Source: Microvirga rosea (lineage in GTDB: Bacteria > Pseudomonadota > Alphaproteobacteria > Rhizobiales > Beijerinckiaceae). Taken from it: a stretch of 64,000 nt of DNA. The notes under the pieces are model-generated. The model ran no database searches, was not told where the DNA came from, and was given only the letters and a program-made list of their open reading frames with translations. Of the stretch, positions 17,264 through 25,733 are shown piece by piece. How positions within the stretch are numbered: the first letter of the stretch is position 1; each line of letters begins with the position of its first letter. The stretch spans positions 62,001 through 126,000 of the forward strand of contig NZ_JAJDOP010000002.1 in NCBI RefSeq assembly GCF_020595095.1, read 5' to 3'. The position numbers and the translations under genes were made by a program.

Positions 17264-19810
17264 ATGGTCCGGGTTAAGACAACGATCGCAATGTCTGCGG
17301 TCGCGATGGCGCTTCTTTGTGCCGTCGGGTCGACGCCTGTCTTGGCCCAGACCCTGAACGAGCGCCTCGGCAGCCAGGCCCAGTCCGGATCCGGCAACGA
17401 CCGCCTCCTCGTCGACGCCAAGGAAATCATCTACAACAACGACAAGAACACGATCTCGGCCTCCGGCGACGTCCAGCTCAACTATCAGGGCCGGACCCTC
17501 CAGGCCGACCGGGTGACCTACGACCGCAATACCGGGCGCGTCTATGCCGAAGGCAATGCCAAGCTGACGGACGAGAACGGTGGCGTCACCACCGGTTCCC
17601 GATTCGAACTGACCGACGACTTCAAGAGCGGCTTCATCGATTCGCTGCGCGTCGTTCAGAAGACCGTGGAGAACGGGGTCCCCGTGACGACCCGCTTCTC
17701 CTCTCCCCGCGCGGAGCGCGCCGAGGGCGAAACCACCGTCTTCGAGCGGGGAACCTATACGGCCTGCGAACCCTGTAAGGAAAATCCCGAGAAGCCTCCG
17801 CTCTGGCAGGTGAAGGCCGCCAAGATCATTCACAACAACAGCGAGCAGACCATCTACTACGAAGATGCGACGCTCGAGATCTATGGCATTCCGGTCGCCT
17901 ACCTGCCCTATTTCTGGACGCCGGATCCGACGGTGAAGCGCAAGACCGGCTTCCTGTCGCCGCGCTACGTTTATTCGAGCTCCCTCGGCTACGGCGCCTC
18001 GATCCCGTTCTTCTGGAACCTCGCGCCGAACTACGACCTGACATTCACGCCGACCTATCTGAGCCGCCAGGGCCTCCTGGCCCAGGTGGAATGGCGGCAT
18101 CGGCTTGAAAACGGCACCTACAACATCCGCGCCTCGGGAATCTCGCAGCTGGATCCGGATGCGTTTCTCGTGTCTCCCTACGGCCCCGGCGATCGGACGG
18201 AACGAGGCTCGCTCGAATCCACCGGCTTGTTCTATATCAACGAGCGCTGGAAATGGGGCTGGGACGTCGCTCTCTTGTCCGACAAGTGGTTCCTGCAGAA
18301 CTACCGCATCCGCAGCGAGAGCCTGAATACCGTCTATGTCAAGGAATCGATCTCGACCCTGTACCTGCAGGGCGTGGGCGATCGCTCCTTCTTCGATATG
18401 CGCGGCTACTACTTCCAGGGCCTGTCCAGCACGGACTGGCAGAAGCAGCAGCCGGTCGTCGCTCCGGTCGTGGACTACAACAAGCGCATCACCCCCGCCG
18501 GCATCGGCGGAGAACTGACGATCGACGCCAACGTCACCAGCCTGTCCCGCGAAGCCGCGCAGTATCAGCAGGTTCCGAAGCAGCTGACGTACCTGTTCGG
18601 CCTCTATGAGACCTGCGCCGTTTTCGAAAAGGGCTCGTGCTTGGTGCGCGGCGTCAGCGGCACGACGACTCGGGCTTCGCTGAACCTGTCCTGGCGGCGC
18701 GAGTTCATCGATCCGGTCGGCCAGTCCTGGACGCCCTTCGCCTATGTCCGTGGCGATGCCTTCAAGTTCTCCCCCGACGTGAGCGGCTATCAGAACAACG
18801 AACTGCCGAACTTCATCAGCGGCGACGACGACTTCTCGTTCCGCGGCATGCCGGCGGTCGGCCTGGAATACCGCTTCCCCTTCGTCGCCAGTCTCGGCAC
18901 CTCCGGCAAGCAGGTCATCGAGCCGATTGCGCAGATCATCGCCCGCCCGAGCGAGACCCGGATCGGCAAGCTGCCGAACGAGGATGCGCAAAGCCTCGTG
19001 TTCGAGGACACCTCCCTGTTCGATTGGGACAAGTTCTCGGGCTATGACCGGGCCGAGGGCGGCACCCGCGCCAATGTGGGCATCCAGTACACGGTGACGG
19101 GCGCCAACGACTTCTATGCGAATGTCCTGTTCGGCCAATCCTACCAACTGGCCGGTACGAACTCCTTCGCCAAGCCGGATCTCGTGAATACGGGCCTGGC
19201 ATCCGGACTTGATACCCGCGTCTCCGACTATGTCGGTCGCTTCCAGGTTTCGCCCAACAAGAACTTCACCTTCGTGGCGCGCGGCCGGTTCGATAAGGAC
19301 AATCTGGACGTCAACCGGATCGAGACCGGCGTTACGGCGAATTTCAATCCTTACATTCCCTTCTCGGCCAGTCTGACCTATGCGCGCTATGCGGCGCAGC
19401 CTGAGATTGGCTTCGATCATCGTCGTGAAGGAATCCTGACCTCGGGAACCTGGAATCTCACGCCGAACTGGTATGTGACGGGTTCGCTGCTGCTCGATCT
19501 CGATCGCTACCTGCTGGCACGGGATAATTACGCAACCGCCTACGCCATCAACCCGGCGACTGCGGTCTATAACCGGCAGAACGCGGCTTACGTGAGCTCC
19601 ATGTCTCTGGGCATCGGCTACGTGGATGAATGCACGACCTTCTCGGTCAGCTACTCGGTCTCGCCGCGAGACGTGTCGGTCACATCGGGCGAGAAGGACC
19701 GCAACCACACCGTCCTGCTCCGCCTCGAACTGCGGACTCTCGGCGAAGTCTCCTTCAATCAGAACCTCAGCGGAAGCGACTCGTCCCAAGACGGTGTTGC
19801 GGCCCAGTGA
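17264..19810 (+). CDS. lptD: LPS-assembly outer-membrane protein LptD
   Basis: Outer-membrane beta-barrel that inserts LPS into the outer leaflet with LptE. 848 aa. ATG 17264 is five bases after an AAGGAG box; GTG 17258 and ATG 17261 sit too close to it. Signal peptide of about 28 residues ending in STPVLAQ. The N-terminal OstA/LptA-like beta-jellyroll (DAKEIIYNNDKNTISASGDV, then VYAEGNAKLTDENGG) precedes the long barrel. Cys residues occur in ACEPCKENP, ETCAVFEKGSC and DECTTF, enough for interdomain disulphides. The TGA stop overlaps the GTG start of pdxA, so no surA chaperone gene lies between as it does in E. coli. Confidence 0.93.
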   Translation: MVRVKTTIAMSAVAMALLCAVGSTPVLAQTLNERLGSQAQSGSGNDRLLVDAKEIIYNNDKNTISASGDVQLNYQGRTLQADRVTYDRNTGRVYAEGNAKLTDENGGVTTGSRFELTDDFKSGFIDSLRVVQKTVENGVPVTTRFSSPRAERAEGETTVFERGTYTACEPCKENPEKPPLWQVKAAKIIHNNSEQTIYYEDATLEIYGIPVAYLPYFWTPDPTVKRKTGFLSPRYVYSSSLGYGASIPFFWNLAPNYDLTFTPTYLSRQGLLAQVEWRHRLENGTYNIRASGISQLDPDAFLVSPYGPGDRTERGSLESTGLFYINERWKWGWDVALLSDKWFLQNYRIRSESLNTVYVKESISTLYLQGVGDRSFFDMRGYYFQGLSSTDWQKQQPVVAPVVDYNKRITPAGIGGELTIDANVTSLSREAAQYQQVPKQLTYLFGLYETCAVFEKGSCLVRGVSGTTTRASLNLSWRREFIDPVGQSWTPFAYVRGDAFKFSPDVSGYQNNELPNFISGDDDFSFRGMPAVGLEYRFPFVASLGTSGKQVIEPIAQIIARPSETRIGKLPNEDAQSLVFEDTSLFDWDKFSGYDRAEGGTRANVGIQYTVTGANDFYANVLFGQSYQLAGTNSFAKPDLVNTGLASGLDTRVSDYVGRFQVSPNKNFTFVARGRFDKDNLDVNRIETGVTANFNPYIPFSASLTYARYAAQPEIGFDHRREGILTSGTWNLTPNWYVTGSLLLDLDRYLLARDNYATAYAINPATAVYNRQNAAYVSSMSLGIGYVDECTTFSVSYSVSPRDVSVTSGEKDRNHTVLLRLELRTLGEVSFNQNLSGSDSSQDGVAAQ

Positions 19811-20826
19811 CCGCGTCGGCACTGCGCCCGCTGCTCCTGACGCAGGGTGACCCGGCCGGGATCGGACCTGAACTGACCTTGAGGGCCTGGCTGGAGCGCA
19901 AAGCGGCCGGCCTCCCACCTTTCGCGGTCCTCTGCGATCCCCTTCACCTCGCCTCGGTAGCGCGGTCTTTCGGATGGGATGTGCCGATCCAGGCGGTTGA
20001 ACCGGAGGAGGTCATAGGGGTCTTCCCGAAGGCCCTCCCCGTTCTCCCGCTCGCAGGACGCGTTTTCGCCGTGCCCGGCAAGCCCGATACGGCCAATGCG
20101 CCATCGGTTGTCGAATCGATCGAAAAGGCTTTCGCGCTGGTTCGGAGCGAGGTCGGAGCGGCCATCGTCACCAATCCGATTGCCAAGCACGTTCTCTATG
20201 AAACAGGCTTTGCGCATCCGGGACATACGGAATTTCTCGCAACCCTTGCGTCACGGGACGGGGATGCCCCCCATCCCGTCATGATGCTATGGAGCGAGAC
20301 GCTTGCCGTGGTGCCTGTCACGGTCCATATCGCGCTGGCGGCGGTGCCGGGGACGTTGACCACGGACCTGATCGTCCGCACGGGACGCATCGTGGCACGG
20401 GATCTGCGCCGTCGCTTCGGCCTCACCCATCCGAGGCTCGCGGTTGCCGGCCTCAACCCGCATGCCGGCGAGAACGGCACGATGGGCCATGAAGACGAGG
20501 CCATCGTCGCCCCGGCGGTCAGGATCCTGCAATCCGAGGGAATTGACGCAACAGGTCCCATTCCGGCGGATACCATGTTCCATGCCAGGGCCCGCAGCCG
20601 TTATGATGCGGCTCTTGCCATGTATCACGATCAGGCCCTGATCCCCATCAAGACGATCGCCTTCGACGAGGCGGTGAACGTGACGTTGGGGTTGCCCTTC
20701 ATTCGCACCTCTCCCGATCACGGAACGGCGTTCGACATTGCCGGAAAAGGGATGGCGCGGCCCGACAGCCTCAAAGCCGCCATACGCCTCGCGTCACGCC
20801 TTGCCGACAAAGAGAGGCGGCCATGA
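19807..20826 (+). CDS. pdxA: 4-hydroxythreonine-4-phosphate dehydrogenase
   Basis: Vitamin B6 synthesis: NAD-dependent oxidation and decarboxylation of 4-phosphohydroxy-L-threonine. 339 aa if it starts at GTG 19807, which shares four bases (GTGA) with the lptD stop; this gives the family N-terminus [18 protein letters not shown]. Other landmarks: [25 protein letters not shown], the metal His region [25 protein letters not shown], and [21 protein letters not shown] near the end. No competing in-frame start fits as well. It overlaps rsmA by four bases (ATGA). Confidence 0.93.
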   Translation: MTASALRPLLLTQGDPAGIGPELTLRAWLERKAAGLPPFAVLCDPLHLASVARSFGWDVPIQAVEPEEVIGVFPKALPVLPLAGRVFAVPGKPDTANAPSVVESIEKAFALVRSEVGAAIVTNPIAKHVLYETGFAHPGHTEFLATLASRDGDAPHPVMMLWSETLAVVPVTVHIALAAVPGTLTTDLIVRTGRIVARDLRRRFGLTHPRLAVAGLNPHAGENGTMGHEDEAIVAPAVRILQSEGIDATGPIPADTMFHARARSRYDAALAMYHDQALIPIKTIAFDEAVNVTLGLPFIRTSPDHGTAFDIAGKGMARPDSLKAAIRLASRLADKERRP

Positions 20827-21698
20827 GCCAGATCGACGATCTTCCTCCTCTGCGCGAGGTCGTTCACGCCCATGGTTTGATGGCCAAGAAATCCCTCGGC
20901 CAGAACTTCCTGTTCGATCTCAATCTGACGAGCCGGATCGCCCGCTCGGCCGGCCCTCTGGAAGGCGCCACCGTCATTGAGGTCGGTCCGGGCCCGGGCG
21001 GTCTGACACGGGCCATCCTGGCGGCTGGGGCGGGCAAGGTGATCGCCATCGAGCGGGATGCCCGTTGTCTTCCGGCGCTCGCGGAAATCGCCGCCCGCTA
21101 TCCCGGTCGACTGGAGGTCATCGAGGCCGACGCCCTCACCTTCGATCCCAAGCCGTTGATCGGCAGCGAGACCGTCCGGATCATCTCCAACCTGCCCTAC
21201 AACGTGGGCACCGCTCTCCTGACCGGCTGGCTCGCCGGCGAGTCCTGGCCCCCCTGGTGGCATTCGCTGACGCTCATGTTCCAGCGGGAGGTGGCGGAAC
21301 GGATCGTCGCCGACGAGCGGGACCCCAAGGATTACGGACGCCTTGGGGTTCTCTGCGGCTGGCGGACGGAGGCGCGCATCCTGTTCGACGTTCCGCCCTC
21401 CGCCTTCGTACCGCCCCCCAAGATCACCTCCAGTATCGTGCATCTCACGCCGCGCCTATCGCCGTTGCCCTGCCGGGTCCGCAGCCTTGAAGCCGTGACA
21501 CGGGCGGCCTTCGGACAGCGGCGAAAGATGCTCCGCCAGAGCTTGAAGTCTCTGGCTTCCGATCCATCCGCGATCATCGCCGCCGCCGGATTGGATGAAA
21601 CGGCCAGGGCAGAAAACGTGCCGGTCGCGGGATATGTCGCGCTGGCGAATGCCCTGGATGACCAGCGCGGCGCATCCGCGCCGTCGTCGCAATCCTGA
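20823..21698 (+). CDS. rsmA: 16S rRNA (adenine1518-N6/adenine1519-N6)-dimethyltransferase
   Basis: KsgA methylates two adenosines in helix 45 of 16S rRNA late in small-subunit assembly. 291 aa from ATG 20823. Begins with [12 protein letters not shown], then SAM motif [15 protein letters not shown], acidic motif II AIERD, and the catalytic motif [10 protein letters not shown]. The C-terminal domain has [19 protein letters not shown] and [15 protein letters not shown]. The ATGA overlap couples it to pdxA. A hairpin 15 bp beyond the stop probably ends this transcript and that of the convergent ribH2. Confidence 0.95.
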   Translation: MSQIDDLPPLREVVHAHGLMAKKSLGQNFLFDLNLTSRIARSAGPLEGATVIEVGPGPGGLTRAILAAGAGKVIAIERDARCLPALAEIAARYPGRLEVIEADALTFDPKPLIGSETVRIISNLPYNVGTALLTGWLAGESWPPWWHSLTLMFQREVAERIVADERDPKDYGRLGVLCGWRTEARILFDVPPSAFVPPPKITSSIVHLTPRLSPLPCRVRSLEAVTRAAFGQRRKMLRQSLKSLASDPSAIIAAAGLDETARAENVPVAGYVALANALDDQRGASAPSSQS

Positions 21699-21713
21699 GA
21701 GTTCCACACTGCC

Positions 21714-21743
21714 GGAAATGGCCGCCGGGCAGGCGGCCATTCC
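21714..21743. terminator. Hairpin between convergent rsmA and ribH2
   Basis: ATGGCCGCC/GGCGGCCAT stem with a 5-base loop, extended by GGAA/TTCC with one bulged A. It is followed by TTCCTGTTATC on the plus strand and by TTTCCGG on the minus strand. Position between two converging stops suggests a bidirectional terminator, although neither U-tract is long. Confidence 0.5.
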
Positions 21744-21749
21744 TGTTAT

Positions 21750-22268
21750 CTAGCGAGCGAGCGGCACCGTGTAGGCCTCGCTCAAAACCGCCAGGCAGGC
21801 GGCGGCCGCCTCCCGCCCTTTCACCTCGAAGTGGCTCAGGAAGAATGCCTGATGCACCTCGTGTTCATGGAAATGATGCGGTGTGAGAACCGCCGACAGA
21901 ACCGGGACGTCGCAATCCAACTGGACACGCATCAAGCCGGAAATAACGGCCTCGGCGACGAAATCGTGCCGATAGATTCCACCGTTCACGACGAAGCCGG
22001 CCGCCACGAACGCATCGTAGCGCCCGTGCGCGGCAAGCTTTCTGATGAGAAGCGGGATTTCGAAGGCGCCCGGCACCTCGTAGAGATCGACGGCATCCGG
22101 ATCCCACTCCGCTTCGGCGAGGGCCGCCAGGAAGGAGTCGCGGCAGCGATCGACGATGTCCCTGTGCCAAGTGGATTGGACGAAGGCGACCCGCCTCCGG
22201 TGCGGAGCCTGCCCCTTGGAGGATATGGCGGAGTTCTGCGATGGAGAGGATAGGATAGGCTGATTCAT
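21750..22268 (-). CDS. ribH2: 6,7-dimethyl-8-ribityllumazine synthase, RibH2 type
   Basis: Penultimate step of riboflavin synthesis, condensing the ribityl-aminouracil with dihydroxybutanone phosphate. 172 aa; about the first 25 residues are polar. Core motifs: VAFVQSTWHRDIVD, VPGAFEIPLLIRKLA, FVVNGGIYRHDFVAEAVI and SAVLTPHHFHEHE. The VQSTWH start and IYRHDFV block match the RibH2 group known from Brucella and other Rhizobiales rather than the icosahedral RibH1. It is transcribed alone, 88 bp downstream of an FMN riboswitch, so it should be repressed when FMN is high. No other rib gene is in the window. Confidence 0.92.
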   Translation of the reverse strand: MNQPILSSPSQNSAISSKGQAPHRRRVAFVQSTWHRDIVDRCRDSFLAALAEAEWDPDAVDLYEVPGAFEIPLLIRKLAAHGRYDAFVAAGFVVNGGIYRHDFVAEAVISGLMRVQLDCDVPVLSAVLTPHHFHEHEVHQAFFLSHFEVKGREAAAACLAVLSEAYTVPLAR

Positions 22269-22281
22269 GGTGGCTTCCTTT

Positions 22282-22309
22282 CATGCCTGAACACATGAAT
22301 CAGGGCATG
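22282..22309 (-). promoter_or_regulatory. Hairpin just upstream of the ribH2 ribosome site
   Basis: CATGCC(C)TGA pairs with TCAGGCATG around a 9-base loop in the ribH2 leader, with one bulged C. The AAAGGAAG ribosome site lies immediately 3' of it in the RNA. It could be part of the expression platform of the riboswitch; this is inference. Confidence 0.4.
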
Positions 22310-22356
22310 CGGAAGCAGCGGCCGGGCCGCCTCTCGGACAGCCTGCCGCGACAACC

Positions 22357-22500
22357 GATCTCTTTCATCCGGACTGTAACCGTCGGCTTCGGAATCGCAC
22401 CGAATCTGCTGACCTCCCGCCGAAGGCAAGGAGCGCTCGCGGGCTTACGGGCCAAGGGCTCGCTTACCGCCGGTGGGGACTTTCACCCCGCCCTGAGATC
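22357..22500 (-). promoter_or_regulatory. FMN riboswitch (RFN element) upstream of ribH2
   Basis: On the minus strand the conserved RFN core is readable in order: GGGCGGGGTGAAAGTCCCC, ACCGGCGGTAAGC, then GGTCAGCAGATTCGGTG, ATTCCGAAGCCGACGG and TTACAGTCCGGATGAAAGAG. The closing helix P1 is a perfect GATCTC (22495-22500) with GAGATC (22357-22362). No U-tract follows before the ribH2 start, so control of ribosome access is more likely than transcription termination. Confidence 0.95.
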
Positions 22501-22503
22501 ATC

Positions 22504-22679
22504 ACTCGCCTGAACTGCGAGCCTTCCGAATAGACGATACGGCAGCGCTTTTAGCAACACTCCTCACGCCGCAAAATGCTGTTGCAAAGACCGAAGGCGA
22601 TCACCCTCGGGATCCGACAGCCATCAGCGATGAACGTTGCCGCACCGGCCGATCGAGGCCTGACGGAAGCCTTCGCCGA
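22504..22679. other. Intergenic stretch between the ribH2 leader and gmk
   Basis: No gene recognised. It must hold the promoter for the riboswitch leader on the minus strand and any terminator of the minus-strand fab-gmk unit ending at 22680. I see no convincing hairpin with a U-tract and no clear promoter boxes. Confidence 0.4.
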
Positions 22680-23330
22680 TCAGTCCATCTTCTCCGACAA
22701 CAGGCCTTCAACGAATTCCTGCAGGCCCACGAGGCGGTCGCGCTTGAGGCGCTCCGCCGCCTGGATGGCCTTGAGGCTTTGGAAGGAGCGGCCGAGGTCC
22801 TCGTTGACGATGACGTAATCGTACTCGACCCAGCGCTCCATCTCGACCCGGGCATTGGCGAGGCGCTTGGCGATGACGTCGGGCGCATCTTCGGCGCGGC
22901 GTTCGAGGCGCGCCTTCAGTTCCTTGAAGCTCGGAGGAAGGACAAACACGGTGACCACATCCTCAGGCAGCTTTTGCCGCACCTGGCGGGTGCCCTGGTA
23001 GTCGATGTCGAAGACCATGTCCTGCCCCGCCGCGAGCGTCCGCTCCACCGGCTTGCGCGGCGTGCCATAGAAGTTGCCATGCACCTCGGCCCATTCGAGG
23101 AGTTCGTCGCGCTCGCGCATCGCCATGAACTCTTCAACATCGATGAAGTGATAGTGCTTCCCTTCGATCTCGGACGGGCGCTTGGGGCGGGTCGTAACGG
23201 AGACGGAGAGAACGCCGGCCCGCTCCTCCACGAGGCTGCGGGTGAGAGTGGTTTTTCCCGCGCCAGAGGGCGAGGACAGGATGAGGATGAGGCCGCGACG
23301 CTCGACCAACGCTTTCGAATCTTCGCTCAC
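22680..23330 (-). CDS. gmk: Guanylate kinase
   Basis: ATP-dependent phosphorylation of GMP to GDP. 216 aa if it starts at GTG 23330, seven bases after a GGAG and two bases after the yicC stop; ATG 23345 (overlapping yicC) is the alternative. P-loop SSPSGAGKTTL, then SVSVTTRPKRPSEIEGKHYHF (GMP-binding region), EWAEVHGNFYGTPR, and the lid/adenine part VFVLPPSFKELKARLERR, ending with the DYVIVNEDL block. Last gene of the fabD-to-gmk minus-strand run; gmk next to yicC is common in Proteobacteria. Confidence 0.94.
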   Translation of the reverse strand: MSEDSKALVERRGLILILSSPSGAGKTTLTRSLVEERAGVLSVSVTTRPKRPSEIEGKHYHFIDVEEFMAMRERDELLEWAEVHGNFYGTPRKPVERTLAAGQDMVFDIDYQGTRQVRQKLPEDVVTVFVLPPSFKELKARLERRAEDAPDVIAKRLANARVEMERWVEYDYVIVNEDLGRSFQSLKAIQAAERLKRDRLVGLQEFVEGLLSEKMD

Positions 23331-23334
23331 CGCA

Positions 23335-24222
23335 TCACTCCACATTCTGAACCTGCTCACGGAATTGCTCGATAACGGCCTTCAGCTCAAGCCCGATCCG
23401 AGACAGGGTGACGTCGTTGGCTTTCGCGCAGAGGGTATTGGCCTCGCGGCCGAATTCCTGGGCCAGAAAATCGAGCCGCCGACCCACGGCGCCGCCTTCG
23501 GCGATCAGGCTGCGCGCGGCATCCACATGGGCGCGAAGACGATCGAGCTCTTCGCGGATGTCGGCGCGAGCCGCAATCAGCACGGCCTCCTGGTGCAGCC
23601 GCGCCGGATCAAGAGCGGCGCCGGCTTCCAGGATTTGAGCGATCTGCGCCTCCAGCCGGGCGCGGATCGCATCGGGTTGCCGCGCGGGCGCCGCTTCCGC
23701 CTGATCCACGAGGCTTGAAATGAGATCAAGCTGCTGACGCAGAATACCCGCCAGGGATTGCCCCTCCTGTAGGCGGGCCGCCTTCAACGCTTCGATGAGG
23801 CTTGCGATGGCACTTCTCAGGGCCGGTAGAAGAACATCGTCCTGCCCCGGCTCCGCACTGCCTTCATCCACTTCGACGACACCGCGCACCGCCAGCAACC
23901 CGTCGAGGGAGGCCGGCTTGACGCTCTCCGGAAGAGGCAGGTCGCCGATGGCGGCCAGAAGCGATTGCAGCGCCTCCTGATTGACCCGCAGCTTTGGAGC
24001 CGTCGAGGCACGTGAGAGACTGAGATTCAACTGTCCCTGGCCGCGGGTCAGAGCCTTGAGGATGTGGTTTCGCGCCTCCTCGCCGACGGCATCGAGCCCG
24101 GCCGGAGTCCTTACCCGCACTTCAAGACCTCGACCGTTCACGGTCTTGATTTCCCAGGCCCATTGATAAGGGCCGGTGATGCCGGCTTCGCGGGCGAAGC
24201 CGGTCATGCTTGCGATGGACAT
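23335..24222 (-). CDS. yicC: YicC-family endoribonuclease
   Basis: YicC/YloC family protein of 295 aa from ATG 24222 (GAGG upstream). Signature N-terminus MSIASMTGFAREAG, then WEIKTVNGRGLEVRVRTP. The middle is a helical, Glu/Arg/Ala-rich region, and the conserved C-terminus GGAVGRRLDFLAQEFGREANTLCAKANDVTLSRIGLELKAVIEQFREQVQNVE is family-typical (quoted here only as landmarks: GRRLDFLAQEF and REANTLCAKA). YicC members have been reported to be RNases acting on structured RNA; function here is by family. It is immediately upstream of gmk with a 4-base gap. Confidence 0.9.
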   Translation of the reverse strand: MSIASMTGFAREAGITGPYQWAWEIKTVNGRGLEVRVRTPAGLDAVGEEARNHILKALTRGQGQLNLSLSRASTAPKLRVNQEALQSLLAAIGDLPLPESVKPASLDGLLAVRGVVEVDEGSAEPGQDDVLLPALRSAIASLIEALKAARLQEGQSLAGILRQQLDLISSLVDQAEAAPARQPDAIRARLEAQIAQILEAGAALDPARLHQEAVLIAARADIREELDRLRAHVDAARSLIAEGGAVGRRLDFLAQEFGREANTLCAKANDVTLSRIGLELKAVIEQFREQVQNVE

Positions 24223-24300
24223 GCGGTGAACCTCAGGCGCGTCTTCAAAAGTCGGCGCGACCATAGTCGGCGCCACGCCGCTCCACAAGCTGCGAGGTTC

Positions 24301-25626
24301 CTACGGCTGCGTCAGGGTCGGAACCGTCTTGGCGCTGTTCAAATCGAAGGTCTTGTTCTTGAGCGGGTCCTTATCGGTACCTTCGCTCGCATCGAACGCC
24401 TTGCTGCGCTTCCCGTCCGGAGCCCCGGCTCCGGGCGGCGTGATCGAACCGCGCATATCCGCGTCGGGATCGACCCGATCCACGTCAGGCTCGACGGCAC
24501 GGGCTTTTTCGAGCTGTCGCCAGCGCGTCACGTTGCGTTGGTGCTGATCGTAGCTCTCGGCGAAAGCATGGCCGCCCGAGCCGTCCGCCACGAAATAGAG
24601 ATCCTTGGTGCGCGACGGATTGGCCACGGCCTCGAGCGCGGCGCGGCCGGGATTGGCGATCGGGCCGGGGGGCAGGCCTTCGACGACGTATGTGTTGTAG
24701 GGGGTTGCGGTGTCGATCTCGGACTTCATGATCCCGCGCCCGAGGGTGCCCTTCCCGCCGACCAGTCCGTACACGATGGTCGGATCGGACTGCAGCTTCA
24801 TGCGCTTCATCAGTCGGTTGATGAACACGCCGGCAACCCGGGGACGCTCATCCGCCCGTCCGGTTTCCTTCTCCACGATGGAGGCCAGGATCACCAGCTC
24901 CTGGGGCGTCTTGACCGGAAGATCCGAAGAGCGCCGCTGCCAGATCTGGGTCAAAGCCTGACGGTGTGCCGCCTGCATGGAATTGATGATCTGCTGACGG
25001 GTCGTCCCGCGCTCGAACTTGTAGGTATCGGGAAGCAGGGTGCCCTCCCGGGGCGTTTCGAGCACATCGCCGCTCAGAATATCGTTGTCGTAGAGGCGGG
25101 TCACGATCTGCTGGCTCGTGAGGCCCTCCGGGATCGTCACCGAATGAAGAATCGCCTTGCCCTGGACGAGGGTATCGATGGTGTCTTCAATGCTGATCCC
25201 CGCCTTGAACAGGAATTCACCGGCCTTGAGCTGGCCGCGCTGCCGGTTGAACAGGGCATAGATCTCGAAAAGCAGCGGCTGGTTGATGACGCCTTCCTGC
25301 TTCAGGATGTCCGCAATCTCGTTCGTTCCCGTGTTTTTCGGGATCACAACCACCTTGTCGCTTTGCAGCGGCCCCTTGGCCGTAACCTCACGCTCGAGGG
25401 TCCCGAACCCGACAATCGCCGCGATGGCGACCGCGATGAAGAGAGTCAGAAGACCGCTGAACACGGACAGCATGCCGCCACGCCGGCGGCGGGTCCGCGG
25501 TGGGGGTGGCGGAGCCGCCATGGGCTTGATGGCCTCGCTTGGGGAACGCGGCGCGACGCGGGGCTGCTGTGCGTCGTGAGACGCTGCGTCAGCCGGAGGA
25601 GGAGTTTGCTTCTTTCTGCCGAACAT
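24301..25626 (-). CDS. mltG: Endolytic murein transglycosylase MltG
   Basis: Inner-membrane lytic transglycosylase that cuts nascent glycan strands and so sets their length. 441 aa. A cytoplasmic Pro/Arg-rich N-terminus precedes one TM at about 53-75, then a LysM-like region (VVVIPKNTGTNEIADILKQEGVI) and the YceG domain: TIPEGLTSQQIV, EGTLLPDTYKFERG, catalytic Glu about 252 in LASIVEKETG, and NTYVVEGLPPGPIANPG. A polar tail of about 75 residues after the domain is longer than in E. coli. It lies between fabF and yicC, as is usual in this group. Confidence 0.92.
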   Translation of the reverse strand: MFGRKKQTPPPADAASHDAQQPRVAPRSPSEAIKPMAAPPPPPRTRRRRGGMLSVFSGLLTLFIAVAIAAIVGFGTLEREVTAKGPLQSDKVVVIPKNTGTNEIADILKQEGVINQPLLFEIYALFNRQRGQLKAGEFLFKAGISIEDTIDTLVQGKAILHSVTIPEGLTSQQIVTRLYDNDILSGDVLETPREGTLLPDTYKFERGTTRQQIINSMQAAHRQALTQIWQRRSSDLPVKTPQELVILASIVEKETGRADERPRVAGVFINRLMKRMKLQSDPTIVYGLVGGKGTLGRGIMKSEIDTATPYNTYVVEGLPPGPIANPGRAALEAVANPSRTKDLYFVADGSGGHAFAESYDQHQRNVTRWRQLEKARAVEPDVDRVDPDADMRGSITPPGAGAPDGKRSKAFDASEGTDKDPLKNKTFDLNSAKTVPTLTQP

Positions 25627-25709
25627 CGCGTCGCTTTTCTGGTGCCCGCCGGTACGATCCCGGCTCGCAGAACACCCTAGTGGGGATTATGGCGAAAAGC
25701 CGTAGCGCC

Positions 25710-25733
25710 GTCGCGCGGCTCAAGCCGCGCGAC
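25710..25733 (-). terminator. Perfect 24-base palindrome across the fabF stop codon
   Basis: Two 11-base arms, GTCGCGCGGCT and AGCCGCGCGAC, separated by CA; the fabF stop lies at the centre. With a 4-base loop it makes a 10-bp, almost pure GC stem. A short TTTT follows 12 to 17 bases downstream in the mltG direction. It may attenuate transcription or stop mRNA decay between fabF and mltG. Confidence 0.5.

Noticed and set aside
17144..19918. A 924-codon open frame on the strand opposite lptD
   Set aside because: It mirrors lptD codon usage, has no ribosome site and no recognisable domain; lptD on the other strand is complete and in an operon.
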